Source: Fasciolopsis buskii (lineage: Eukaryota; Platyhelminthes; Trematoda; Plagiorchiida; Fasciolidae). Taken from it: DNA of 64,000 nt. Every line of letters starts with the position of its first letter. Position 1 is the first letter of the stretch. The DNA is taken from contig LUCM01006345.1 in NCBI GenBank assembly GCA_008360955.1, forward strand, positions 1 to 64,000. The letters are read 5' to 3'. Below are positions 47,669 to 59,265 of the stretch, one piece after another. The translations under genes and the position numbers were made by a program. The notes under the pieces are model-generated. The model had not been told where the DNA came from. It saw only the letters and a list, made by a program, of their open reading frames with translations, and did not search any database.

Positions 47669-49985
47669 AATATTGGGAAGACGAAGGAGCCAAGAATTAA
47701 GTTGCCAGAATGGTATGATATCAAAATAATATATTTACTAATTGTGCTTATTAAAAAACCACGAAAAACCGTCTAGGTCTACTGGTACGAAATGGATTGA
47801 TGTTACTTATCACTGCTAAGATACTGTCCGGAACTTTTCGATCCATTTGTTTGACAGACCCATTTATTTTCCGATTAGCCGGCTCCATCTCGACTTCTGT
47901 TGTATTTTGGTTGACCAAATTGTTCTTTTGTTATGAAGCAATCACTATAGGTTCGTGGCTGGCGTTTTATTGTCTTCGAGTACGCTGTTAAAAACTACTT
48001 AGTTGATTCGGTTTTGTTGTTTCGCCGGCTGCTTGTGACTGATTAACTAATATGGCTTTATGTAGTCAGGCTTGTATCGACCTGTCATTGATCACCGAAT
48101 GGATCTTATTTGGAACAGATGCCTGGTACGTTATGGATTTATTGAATTTATCGTTCTTTCTGTCAAAGGTTGTTTTTTTCAGCGCTATGGCTTTCGATTT
48201 CGAACGGGAATCTCTTTGCGTTCTTTCATCCACGGCTAGTTACTGGTTTCGTTTTCTGATTGACCGATCACATCCACATTCTTCAGGCTTTTGGTTTCCA
48301 GTCTGCAGACTTCAAACAGCCAGTCACCGGTCCCCACTGTGTTACGTGACCCTCATTTCGTCCCGTTGCTTTGCGGACTGTAAACAATTTGGTCAAAGGC
48401 TCGGGGTAGGATGCCCTAAGTCAGCCCTCTAACTCGGTTTGAGCAACCAGGTAGTATCTAGGCCACAGAGAGGAACCATGGATTCCGATGGATGGCCTCT
48501 GACGTGGAATTAGAGAATGGAATGGCTAGCATGTGTGGTGAACTCTGTGCATTTTCTTTTTCTTTCCTCTTTCTTCATTGGTTTCATTCTTCGCCATGAT
48601 TATGATAGCATATGATCAGTGTTTAGATTTGTGTGGATATATATCAACACAATCAAAGGTATCACTTTACTCAGGAAAACATGTTCGAGCTGTTTTACTC
48701 TTTATCAGCTGACGAGGGACTGCAGCGTGTCGGGTCATCAAGGGCGTATCCTAAAAATGGAGAATCAAACTGATGTGGATCAAAAACATTTAGTCTCATA
48801 TAGGTAAGCTAATTTTTACAAACCTTTCTAGGTGATTGGTGAGCAAGAAGTTCGGTGGAACTTAGAAGAATTCGTCTTAGGAACAGGATTAACGGCCTCT
48901 ACCCTTCAGTAATCAAGAATTTTCTGATCTTTCGGGTCTTAATTCAATAAATCGGGAAAAATAGGCGAGTGTGACTGCACGCTCCTTAAGGACTGCGGAA
49001 GTGTGATCATTCGGTTCAAAATACTTTCTTGCATCGAAGCGAAGTAGTCCTGCTTAAATATCTGGAGTGGTGATACAAAATGGAGACGTGCGACAAGTCA
49101 TCACCAGCTCTACCCTCCTTGTGGTTGGTAAATTGTAAGCTTTGATATCCCTAGCGGGAAATTTACTTGCGGATGAATCTCCCCATAAGTTTGTCAATAA
49201 TCTCCAGCTTCGTTGGTGGTTTTCACTCTCCAGATGATTGTTTGTATAAAGATAGTTCAGTCCCGATAACCCTAGTCTGATGGGTCTTGTCAAACTCTTG
49301 ACCATTGCATGTTCCTTTCGCCGATGAGTTTGCTTAAAGCGAAGACATGAAAATATTATCAATGTTAAGGCGAAAAATTCAGCAATTGTTGAAATCTTCG
49401 ATGGTCGGAGCTCAGGTTGTTTGTTTTTGAGGTTTTGAAAACCGGAAATTCAGATTGCCGAGTGGATGACCTCAAGACACAAGGATATCCATCTGTCTGA
49501 GCACCCCATTTAACACCAAGATGTTTCGCGAAAAGTGTCTTTCTTCTGAACTTTCCGATCGTGGCATCGAGCGGAATTTCGGCAGTTGGTGTAGCTGTTT
49601 GTCCTAGGCGAAATCTTGGTTATAACACGTCCAGATGATCCAAAGGGAAGGTGACAGGGAGGGGGGAATGTTTTCAACTTTTGACTATAAAAACATCTAC
49701 AGACCCATCCCTTCTAGTTGGAAAATTGACGGCCTTTACCAGATTGGGAAGGTTAGAGAGACTAGCGTTAATCCGATTGAAATCACCACAATCGACGAAC
49801 AAGCGATTTTTGAAGTAGAATAAATGGAATCATTAATTCGTTGAATTGTACCAAGCATCGGTATGAAAATTGCTTGATGTTAATTTTGTATATAAACTTG
49901 AATGCTCTTGAGAGAAATTCGTTACATTTTTGTCGAAATGTTAAACATGGCTCGATTGTTTCTTCTTTACTGCTGCACCCGCCAG
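47669..49985. other. Intron 6, last part; no recognised gene
   Basis: An ATG-initiated frame at 48052-48432 (126 codons) is hydrophobic and Ser/Phe-rich without motifs. A minus-strand frame at 49054-49362 (HLESENHQRSWRLLTNLWGD) reads like coding sequence, possibly from an unassigned mobile element, but I do not recognise it. Confidence 0.4.
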
Positions 49986-50440
49986 AAACCCATGTGCATT
50001 CCGTTGCCCCCCAGCTCCCCTGGTTTGACCTTCCCGCTCAATGGTGGTTGAGTCATCACCAGCAGCATGCCGGAGCAGAAAACTCGGTGATCGCAACCGC
50101 ACGGAGAAGTGTTTCTTGTATCACTGGAACTAAGCCATGTCCATTGTTCACGGATACACGGGCTGCAGCCACTCTACCTGCCAGACACGAGTGCGAGACG
50201 GCAATGCTGCGACCGCTGTTGTTCGACCATCGGGGTGGCCGGCTTTCCCAAACCTCATCCCGCACCGCCACTTCCTCCTCCGGAGTGGCACTCACTGTAG
50301 GTTCATCTTCGTGTTCCAGTTCTAGTTGCATTACACGACCAGGATCTCATGTGGCTTTGAGCCGGCCCCCACCGCCAGTCCCCGAGGAACCGTCCGGTTG
50401 GCCGGATTTAGAATCACAAGACGTCTGTGTTTATCCCTCG
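49986..50440 (+). CDS. AFAP1-like exon 7: Ser/Thr/Pro-rich region with PPPP motif
   Basis: The acceptor has a long pyrimidine tract (ttgtttcttctttactgctg then cacccgccag), and its two bases AA complete a Glu codon from exon 6. The donor is CCCTCG before gttagtgc, phase 0. The exon encodes 151 complete codons, with a Ser-rich run (SSSCSSSSC) and SRPPPPVPEEPSGWPDL, a proline cluster suited to SH3, WW or EVH1 binding. The minus-strand open frame at 50056-50331 is a shadow of this exon. Confidence 0.68.
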
Positions 50441-50527
50441 GTTAGTGCGCGTGAACCAATGTGTTTTTAATTTTTCCCCTCACCTGACACTATCTCTTAA
50501 TATCCGTCCTTCGTTTTTTATCACTAG

Positions 50528-50781
50528 ATACAGGATGCGAAGCCCGCACCACGGCAACCCTCCATGGAAATCCAATCATCCACGAACTATCCGAATCTGA
50601 CTAGAATTGATGCTCATGTTCAGTGCAATAGCATCAGCTGCCACTCCAGTCGAAATTGTTCCCCATCCGAATCGTTTGAATTTATCCCTGTTCACAGTTC
50701 GCCTAACAATGCCTCCCTGATACTGGTTGCTACTCAATTGGAAGAAGTTCACGAGGAGGCAAAAAATTTACGGTCCCGACG
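50528..50781 (+). CDS. AFAP1-like exon 8: short exon, helix-prone end
   Basis: The exon follows an 87-bp intron. The acceptor ttttttatcactag enters phase 0 (IQDAKPAP). The donor CCGACG before gtgcgt leaves phase 2. It encodes 84 codons and two bases. The end, VATQLEEVHEEAKNLRSRR, is charged and helix-prone and may begin a coiled coil that the next exon continues. This fits the position of the AFAP coiled coil after the second PH domain. Confidence 0.66.
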
Positions 50782-51284
50782 GTGCGTTATTGGTATATCC
50801 GTTTCTCGGCTAACCTACTCACGAGTAGCGTGCACATGAAATGCAAAAATAGGACGCCCCTGCTATTAGAAGCTACGATTCGCGTTTCGTTGATATCTGA
50901 GTTCAACATCACAAGAACCACAGCAATACTGATAAAAGTCATGATTGTAATGATAATAATAACTAAACTTCTACTGCTGTGTGGTTTACCCCGCATTTCT
51001 TTATGTGCCGTCTTCGTGAGCCAGTTGTCATTCTGTTTTAAGTCCCACCAAATGTCAGTAGTGTACCCAACCCAGAATGAATGCGATATTTGTGTCCGGA
51101 TGAGATTCTGGATATTCTATGACTATAATTTCGTAGTCCTTTCCGATTTATCCTGCTAGGAAATCGAAATATTATGGTAAAAATGAGCGAAAAAGTGTTA
51201 GTGAGTTCTATGCCTTTAAGTCAAAATGTACGGAAATTTCGTACTCCAGTGCATCCTGATGTTCTCTCGTAATTCTTTGTGCAG

Positions 51285-51771
51285 GCAAACTCTATCGATC
51301 CGTCTATCTAATACCCTGATCAGTCATCGTCGACACACGGCCGACTGTCTTCTTCCGGTAAATCAGTCTGAGATGGTGATGGATCAGCCTCTTGAAAGAC
51401 CGACGCTAGCCAGTCTCCCAGCACCAGTTCTTCCAGACAACCCAGCCGTACCTGCTTTTACCCAAAATGTATCACTCACCCAACCAGTTGAATCGAGTGT
51501 TATCATAAATCCAAGTGCATTGGAAAATGAAACCGGAACCGGAGTGCCATTTCGAACGCAGCACATGGGACAGGAAGAACTGGCCGAGGGAGAAGCTGTG
51601 GAAAGTCTGTGTGCACGTCTTGCAGCAATCGAACTACTCATTCAACAAGCTGAATCAACCGAAGCTCGTCTACGTGAGGAATTTGATCTGTGCTTTCGCC
51701 AAACCACAGACAGTAGATTAAACCTTCCCATGAGCCCCAATGCCCGGCTATCAAGCTCAATCCCAGTCTTA
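51285..51771 (+). CDS. AFAP1-like exon 9: coiled-coil-like helix
   Basis: The acceptor ctcgtaattctttgtgcag gives one base, G, that completes an Arg codon (phase 2 to 2). The proposed donor is GTCTTA before gtgagtatg, phase 0. Residues in the second half (EELAEGEAVESLCARLAAI, then ELLIQQAESTEARLREEF) have heptad-like spacing of Leu, Ile and Ala and many Glu/Arg, so a short coiled coil is likely; AFAP1 has a Leu-rich coiled coil here. The frame continues open to 51960, so read-through is an alternative end. An open frame at 53211-53444 could also be an alternative terminal exon in the same phase, although its acceptor is weak. Confidence 0.66.
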
Positions 51772-54700
51772 GTGAGTATGCACGGTACCGCTAGTGACGA
51801 ACCGATTTTCATGCTGTCAGACAGTTTTCAGCCGTACAGCTTACATCACGTATATGACCTCACATTTTGCAATTCTAAACCAGTAATACGAACCACATTG
51901 ATTTACCATTGCCCGTATTACTTACTGACTCATCCAAACCTGTCAACTTTCTCCTGTTGAAAATTATCATAGGAAATCTGCAAAGAATCTCCTACCTTGC
52001 ATGTCTTCCTTGCAATCATGGATGGTGATGACCAAAAAGTAGTCTTGATTGAATTCTGCTGCGACCCTTCCTTAAAGACCCAAAACGAGACGAATTACTT
52101 TGGAACCATATCCTACTTTAGTTGGCCTGAAAGTGGTGCTCCTCTATAACCTAACTAAAAAACTTATCTGAAACTTTCAAGAACTTGGTCGTTTAAACGA
52201 ATTCCAACAACCGTCACCTGTTTTAATTGATCGAATAAATTTGGTTCAATCATACTATCGATTGTCTTATTAAATTTGGTCAGTGACTGGTTGACTAGAT
52301 GTGATATCAGCAGTCTGCTGTCCGATCACTCATGCGACTACGCTGGCTCTTGTCCCGATCTTAATCCCGCCAATATGTACTAGCGGCTAGAATGATTCAG
52401 GGCTTGTTAAAGAAGGCTTTGGGAGCAAATCAACACCTCCCTGCGCAACGTTTGCACCTAAATTCTTCGAATTCCATCACTGCAACTTCAGTATCCTGCG
52501 TGTTGCTGCTGCGGTCCCCATTCAGAAACGTCGTACAGCTCTTTATACCTCAGGAAAATAGTGGACTAGTATCGTTGTGCAACAATCCTTCACTCGCGAA
52601 GTTGAATCACAGATAAGTGCGTAAAATCAGTTAATTCCCCCCGGTATAAAATAATTTTAAGCCGTATTGTGAATCAAGATTTTCCAAACTGTCTAGAATA
52701 TCCTTGTCTTCTTTTTTCATTTCGTCCCAATAATTTATTTTTGCATTTTGTAACATTCGATTTTTTAAACGTATCTACCTTTTTTCACATCCTGTTTTCC
52801 GTCAGTTCGGCCTCATAGTTTTTTGGCTTATCTGTTGTCCTCGAAGAATATATTTTTCTTCATCAAGTGGTAGTAGTAGCACTGTGGTCCGAAAATCATA
52901 TCAGAGGGGACAGTTTGTATGTTGTTACGTACGATTTTAGATTGTTCATACGTAATGAAGCAATTCATTTGGACACCTGTGCGGACGCTCCTGTCAGGTT
53001 TTGTTTATAAATTGTTCGTTCACGTTTGACAGACGTTGTGTACACTGTCTATCCATTGTTCGGTCATTGCATTTTTACTTTGTTTTCTGTCCGAAATCGA
53101 ACTGTCCTCCAACAGCGCCCTATAAGTACTATTTTGTCAATAGCATTGCCACACCGACCACAACGGTAATATTGGCCAATTCTTTGACCCATCATGGTGA
53201 AAACAACCAGCAAAATTCAGGTCGCAGTACTGGGCCACACAATTCACACTTGATTTGTTCGTCTGCGGCAAACGTTGTCCAAAAGTGTACATTTAGTTCT
53301 ACCAAAGTCATAATTGCCGTAATCGGTCTGAATCTGCTGAATGATAATCAAGAGCTACTAAACGATGATAGGAAACGGTTAAACTACGGAGGTGTCTCTA
53401 GTACCCCGTCGCGTGCGTTTGCTCAAAATAGCGATGGGGAATAACTTGGGGTTTGATCGACTTCTAAACGGTTTTTCCCGATGAACGGTCATCAATTATT
53501 CTCATAGCTTACGTCCATTAATTTTTTTATTGTTTTTCCAACTTTCTTACATACTTCCATTTCCTGTTTTTTCCTTCAGTTTTTGTCACGATCCCTTTGA
53601 ATGTACCCACACCGATAAGAAACAACTGGCTATCTTACATCGGGTAATAATGCGCAACCAAGCATGTGCAATATCCTCCACGCCTTTTTGCCTACCTACC
53701 AGGGCTTGTTTCTATTGTATTGTTTTCGTTACCTTGCTCCTTCCCTTCTACAGGGTTTCCGTTAGACTCAATCGGAGATTGTCATGCTGCAAATATCAAA
53801 CTAAGCAAATGGCCAAGGTGCTGATATCGGATGCTTGCATTGTTAAGACACGCCCCTCAGTGTTTTGAATTGGGCTAGTTCCTGAGAAGTAATCCACCAG
53901 AGAAATATATAAATCCGAAGTGTTATTTTATCCAGTGGCCTGATTGTCGAATGATGCAAAGAATTTACGGGTGCGAACATAAAGAGTTTGGATTACCAGG
54001 TCGATATCCTCTGGGGTGGGTGACACCAGTATCTCCTCTGTCTGGACCCGTTCGTTACCTCACGTAACCCAATCGGGTCTTGTGCATGCACGTTGATCTT
54101 TTTGACTCCTAAATTCATGCTCGGTTCTCGGTTGTCCCCGGTGATGATGCGATATCCATAGTTTGCGTGCACGTGAATGGGTTCAGTCATTTGATCAACA
54201 ATATATTGACTTGTTTCCATTGGACAGTAATCCAGAAGGCACGAAACGTTTCTCACGGGTCCAATGCATGCAATGAAGAGGTCTAGGTAGTACGTGGAAC
54301 TCGTGACCTCCAGGTTTAGTGACTGTAGTCGATATGAATGTGAGAGGAAAGGGCGTGACTGACACAAGGAAGATAAGGAAACCAAATGTAAAAGTCAAGA
54401 TGCTCTTTAAGCATTGGTGAATCCCCCTGAACCTTGGCAGTTCGATTTGTTTCGATATATCGCCTATCCTTTTCATTTTGATGCCTTCCAGCTGTCATAG
54501 CTCATTGTTTAGCTTTGTATCAATCTTTTGAATGCTCCAATTCGATCAGTTATTGGGTTCGTGTTTGCTAGTCCAAACTTTCTGTACCTTAAATGTGGTT
54601 CGCTGAGTTGGGCACCGTTCCCGGCGTTAAAATTGACTTGTTGGCTCAAAATTCGTGACAGAATGTGCGAAACTCTTGGGGGTTATTTTCCAAGAGTGGG

Positions 54701-55289
54701 TGCTTATAAATATTTAGTGACAGTTCGTTACCACTAATACTCTTCGCGCATAAACACCTTACTTGACTCATAAATCCATCCGATTTATCTCGCTTCCCTA
54801 GTCGGTGTTTAGTTCTTTTGATTGATTAATGTTTAGATAAGAATCCATTCCCCCCCCCTCTCAATTCCGGGTGTTGGGTTATTGATTATTGGAAATTTCG
54901 GTTAATCTCAGCTATCTTGTTTGTCAAGATTTGTTTCCCCGTTCCTGCTGATTTGATTTCCCGCCAAAAGTTTACATTGTTCGTATTTCGCCCTAATAAC
55001 GCACCCATCATCATTGATATCGTCGGTGTATGTCTTCAGACTGCAGTCATTATTCAAAACGCATCCTGCGTCTCAGTCATCGTGGCTAGCCTCTTGTTTG
55101 AAGCAGATTGAATGCACTTCCTGCCTATTATTATTATTATTGTTTGGTTTTCAATCTCGCGCCCAATCGTGATTCTATTTTCATCCATCCGTTTATTCGT
55201 CGTTTCCCCGTTAGTGTTTTTGATTTCATAATGGACATTCCGTCCGTAGTCAGTGATGGATTTTCCTAATCTCACCCGCTGTTTTTTAG
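51772..55289. other. Proposed last intron; possible alternative 3' exons
   Basis: The stretch has open frames that could be alternative exons. One ends at 53444 (SSAANVVQKCTFSS, then NDNQELLNDDRKRLN) and could be entered in phase 0 at 53211. Another segment starts after ttttttccttcag at 53580 and is closed in the phase that exon 9 would need. Neither has strong support at both borders. Confidence 0.4.
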
Positions 55290-55691
55290 CCTCCAGTGGA
55301 TTGTATCCGCTTGGAGAACGCAAGTGTTGATGCGTCAGCTCCCACCGCCATTTTCCCACCTCGTCGACGTCGCCGTGGAAGACATGGCCGGTTGTTATCT
55401 ATGACCCAGCAAAATCCGGATCAAAGTCAGCCGAAGCAAAATGATGCTGGCGAACCCGTCTGTTTTTCGAATAGTCATGTTTCCCAACCTCGTTCACGTA
55501 GTGGCTTAGTCAACAATAATAGCCCCAACAACCATGCTACCACCGGAGGTCGTGGTGGTGGTGGTGGGCGATTCAGGCGACGCAATGGAGGTGGACAGCG
55601 ACGTGAACGGCGGCAGCCGCCATCCAATAGTAGTTGGAATAAGACGTCAAATCCCAGTTCATGTTCGGTGGCCGTCTCACCAGCCTCATGA
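55290..55691 (+). CDS. AFAP1-like terminal exon (proposed): Arg/Gly-rich C-terminus
   Basis: The acceptor ctcacccgctgttttttag is strong and enters phase 0 (PPVDCIRLENASV), as required after exon 9. The frame ends at TGA 55689-55691 after 133 codons. The protein is very basic: FPPRRRRRGRHGR near the start and GGRGGGGGRFRRRNGGGQRR near the middle, an RGG-box-like stretch, followed by a Ser-rich end (SCSVAVSPAS). An RGG tail is not part of vertebrate AFAP1 as I know it. Either the trematode protein has gained it or this exon belongs to another transcript. I saw no clear AATAAA signal soon after the stop. Confidence 0.55.
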   Translation, partial: PPVDCIRLENASVDASAPTAIFPPRRRRRGRHGRLLSMTQQNPDQSQPKQNDAGEPVCFSNSHVSQPRSRSGLVNNNSPNNHATTGGRGGGGGRFRRRNGGGQRRERRQPPSNSSWNKTSNPSSCSVAVSPAS

Positions 55692-57485
55692 ATTGCTTAG
55701 TTCTTATCTTTCCAATACATGTCGATCAGTTTACCTTTCTCGAGCTACACGTTTGCATTCATGCAAACGGATGCAGTGAGCATGCATTAACTTGTGCGAT
55801 TTTGTACCATCTTGGTAGGTCCTCCTCCCTGTGACCATAATCTTTACGTCGTACGGACGATTTGCATTCGCATTTATATTTGTACACCCTACTTTTGCAT
55901 ACGTTCATTCGTTCTGGCAAATTCACGTACTCTGATGTTTCTGCATACGTACAAGATACATCATGGGAACTAAAAATTAATGGATTGACAATCAGCCAAA
56001 TTCGTTCATTGTCTTCCCTTTCTGCAAAACTATTTCCCGCGTTTCTTCACAATTGCCCTTTTTCTTCTTGCGCCCATCCATTTGGTTCCGTAGTTTCCCC
56101 TGTCAACTTCTGTGCCTTGACCTTTCCAGACTGTTACCAACCGTTCCATGTCACAATCACATTTTGCGAACTCCTGTCGTTCCTTTGTTGTACTCATTCT
56201 ATTTTCCTTCCTCGGGTCTGCTTTTCCAGAACCTCGCCACCATCACAAAATGACGGTTACTTGATATTGCCGTTCACACTCTCTTTACTTCATTCATTTT
56301 TCTACTCCTAAAATGGTCAACTTTTGGCTTCACTATCCCGGTTTTATGCTGTCAGTTGCTGCCCAGTTGTCACCTAACTATGAATCCGTTTCAGGAGGAC
56401 CAAACTAATTTGAGTAGTTGTGGGTCCTGATTTTTAACTTCTAGTAAATTCGCACTAACGCACGTGACTTTATGCTTTGTCACCTCACCGGACTGCGCGA
56501 CTGATTTCCTGTCACTTTTGTGATGTATATTTGTCCATTTGTGACGCACCAACCACCCTCAACCATCCCGGATCGTTATTTGTTCCGACCGTTCTATCTG
56601 CTGATTATTGTTCATGTTTGATTTTTTTCACGGGGACGATGATCAGTGATTGGTGCATTCATTCCGTTGGTATTTGTTTTTTGTTCTCGATGACTATTCA
56701 CAACATGCGTTGCAATACAACAACCTGGGAGCTTCTCTTCTCGGTGCAGAGCAAAGCACTCTCGATATCACCGCGCATCTCTCTCGGATGTACCTCTATG
56801 AACGGGACAAACCCATACACATCTTATCATTCAATCGAAATTTAGTATCTTTTTTACCATAGTTCTATACGATTTTTACTGTTTAGTAATGTCATCGTTG
56901 TATATGAAACTTTTCATTCCGATTAGCTGCTACGTTTAGATTGCATACAAAGTGGCCGGTGACCTTGGACAAGATGGACCGTCTTTCTGTTTTGTTACCG
57001 GCGTAGTTCCCAGCGCTTCACTTATACATTTTGGATGGACCGACCTTCGATATCGTCCAGCTCGTTACCACACCTGATTTATTGGGACCTTATGTGGTTC
57101 TACGCCACTCCAAGTTTCAGGGTCATGGTTTTCATCCCCCTCTTTTGTGGATCCTTGTCGTCCCCTCTGCCAAACTCATGCGTAAATCATGTAATTGACA
57201 AAAATTGCTATGTAGGTGACCGGAAACCCAGTATTTCGATCAACTAGATGTTAAACTATGGCGTGGTAAGTGGTCACGTTTGATAACAGGGTGCCTTGGC
57301 CTCAAATGCGTCTTATTTGATTTTGATCGTCTGATCATACGATTGATACAGTTGGTGATTTTCTCACTCATGCAGCTTCGTAGCTGCTATTCTGATATTT
57401 TACCTGACTCAGCTTCCCACAAAAAGGTTGAAATTTGCCTTTCTCCACTGGATAGTAAGGCTATCCTGGGTTAATCTAATTCCAG
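55692..57485. other. 3' flank of the AFAP1-like gene; no firm feature
   Basis: This probably includes the 3' UTR. No clear polyadenylation signal was seen close to the stop. A plus-strand open stretch at about 56690-56862 (YNNLGASLLGAEQSTLDI, then YLYERDKPIH) looks coding-like but lacks convincing splice sites. A stretch near 57091-57125 resembles 3834-3870, so part of this region may be an old repeat. Confidence 0.4.
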
Positions 57486-57617
57486 TGAAAATACCGTAGA
57501 CAATAACCAGTTGTTCGTGTTGAATACCCGAGCTCCACCTCCTCCCTCCGGCAAAGCGATCAAGCCTATTCCAGTTAACATCTCGATGGACCAGCTTTCA
57601 GCTCCAGCACATGCAAC
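57486..57617 (+). CDS. Orphan exon-like segment, unknown protein
   Basis: A 132-bp segment is bounded by ttaatctaattccag and by CAAC before gtaagaca, both good splice sites. It is open in one frame (entry phase 2, exit phase 2) reading VDNNQLFVLNTRAPPPPSGK and then IKPIPVNISMDQLSAPAHA. The composition is typical of a coding exon rather than of chance frame. No partner exons with matching phase were found nearby, and it does not fit the AFAP1-like model, which ends at 55691. It could belong to a downstream gene or to an alternative 3' end. The protein family is not recognised. Confidence 0.35.
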
Positions 57618-58779
57618 GTAAGACAGAAACGCGGGTAGAATGTTAGCATACTGCTAAACATTAATATAAAAATAAGCGGTATGATAGAACACAGTGGGAT
57701 AACGACGCAAGGATACTATCTATATTTATGTCGGTGTTGATGATCAGTTCGCGACACACATAAGGAACGGTACAGAATGAGATTGTTCCGGTACGTGGGT
57801 GCATTTGGTGGACAGAACTCTGAGTGAAATGACCTGGTGAATTAAAAAAGCTTGGTAAATGCTCCCCTGGATAGGAAGCTGTTTAAAAATCCACCAGAAG
57901 CATGTGTTTTGAACAATTGTTAATTCCACTGCAATGTGAAATTAGTTCTAGAAGTTTAGCCGTAGCATCGAGGTCGTTTTCTTATAAACCGGATAACAGT
58001 AATGTGAGAGAATAGAAGAGTTTACTAAGCAGCAAATCACCAAACAATTTTCTTAAAAGTAAGAGCTTTATGGCCGCACAGGTTCCCAATATGCGTGGTT
58101 CAGAAAAAGGTATGGATCGAAATTGTTCCAAGATAACGGCAAGAAGGGCCATTGTGATTGCATTTATTATTTTTGGGCGATGATTCGAAGCCGTTGAAGG
58201 GAGTTGGGCACCGGAATCACATCGAAATTCAAAAGGGACATCTGTAGTCACGAGAACGCTCAGTTATTGGGAATGGGGTGAGAGCCACCCAATAAGTTAG
58301 CTCAGATTGTCTTGTAGAGGTCTGAGATTTCCATCACCATTGTAAGGATAAACAAAGCTAGTGTTAACAGCAATTCTGCAAACAATAAAATACAGAGGAA
58401 CAAGGAGCCTATTGTATTGATGTGAGAGTAGGTCACATATAGGTTATGAATGACGTCCATGTTTGAAATCGATTCTTATCCTAGACTGAATTTAATACCG
58501 ATCGGGTGTTCATCTTATTACTAGTTAACTGCTATACAATCGCAAACAACTTGGAAATTTATTCCAAAATGGAAAAAATAATGACGTCCTAATTAGTAAC
58601 AAATCTCGGACCTGCTGCCCCGTCGAATCCCACAAAGTGCTGACCCTGTTAGACCTTGTCAGATTCATCCACAGAACTCAGACCTCCTAACTTTCATTCG
58701 AGATTCGTTCGGAGAAGGGTTTCCCGAATTACACCGTCAATGGATACAAACCAATAGATAATGCTGGTCTTACTATCAG
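57618..58779. other. No recognised feature
   Basis: I see no gene. Minus-strand open frames at 57744-57929 and 57982-58251 have no motifs. The last part (58600-58779) may be RTE linker sequence too decayed to call. Confidence 0.45.
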
Positions 58780-59265
58780 CTAATGACAACAATAATCTCC
58801 GGATATTGTCCGAGGTGGTTCGAGCTCATGTGCACAAACTTGGCGATGGATTTTGTAAACCATATGTGTTGATTATCAAAGAGTTGTACTGTCATATGTC
58901 GGGCTAGGGCTTATGGGCACCTCTTGAATTCCTTCGTCGTCTCCAGCGTAGGACTGCAGAAAGCCCCTATTTCCCCATTTTTTAACGTTGTCATGGAGGA
59001 TGTTCTACACAACTCTTCACCTGGTCCATTGGATGCTGGGATTAAAATCCTCCCAAGGAAGAGATTTTTGAATTATACTACGCTGATGATATCGCCTCGT
59101 TGTGGCAATGTACAGGCAATTCAATGCGCGTTAGGCTGCTTGGCGATTATGGTCTTCGGTTATGGTATGTGCTTTGCATCGTTAAAATTCAAGACCGGCA
59201 GGAGACTGCGTGCACCCACCTTTTGTGGTGATCGGTTAGTGTTATGGTGGATGACCAATCCAAGG
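58780..59265 (+). pseudogene. RTE-like LINE reverse transcriptase fragment
   Basis: On the plus strand KPYVLIIKELYCHMSG, then SFVVSSVGLQKAPISPFF (normally S-S-G-V-R-Q-G-C-P-I-S-P-F) and VVMEDVLHNSSPGPLDAGI are RT motif B and its neighbourhood. After a frameshift, YADD appears at 59079-59090 (YYADDIASLWQ). In the first frame, LGCLAIMVFGYGMCFASLKF matches the segment after YADD. All pieces are in order but in at least two frames, so the element is dead. It lies outside the AFAP1-like gene. Confidence 0.7.

Larger units (their letters stand above)
2731..55691 (+). other. AFAP1-like adaptor gene, ten-exon model, 5' incomplete
   Basis: This is the span of one multi-exon protein gene. Ten exons on the plus strand join with GT-AG borders, and the phase at the end of each exon equals the phase needed by the next. 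The summed coding length is one base (completing a split codon) plus 1,542 codons including the stop. Two PH domains lie at exons 1-2 and exon 4. Ser/Pro-rich regions with SH3-ligand-like proline runs follow, then a short charged helix, then an Arg/Gly tail. In AFAP1, AFAP1L1 and XB130 the order is PH, linker, PH, coiled coil. These proteins bind actin and Src-family kinases under the plasma membrane. The model is about twice the length of vertebrate AFAP1. Assignment to this family is by inspection of the PH domains; another tandem-PH adaptor is possible. The start codon and promoter were not found. Confidence 0.65.

Noticed and set aside
48052..48432. ATG-initiated 126-codon frame in intron 6
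   Set aside because: It is hydrophobic and Phe/Ser-rich with no recognisable family; chance in T-rich sequence is more likely.
50056..50331. Minus-strand 91-codon frame
   Set aside because: It is a shadow of exon 7, which has matched phases and good splice sites.
53116..53165. Possible 50-bp exon before the terminal exon
   Set aside because: Its exit phase would not match the phase-0 entry at 55290.
53580..53642. Segment after a strong acceptor as an extra exon of the AFAP1-like gene
   Set aside because: In the phase required after exon 9 it meets a stop after six codons; other phases do not join to exon 9.
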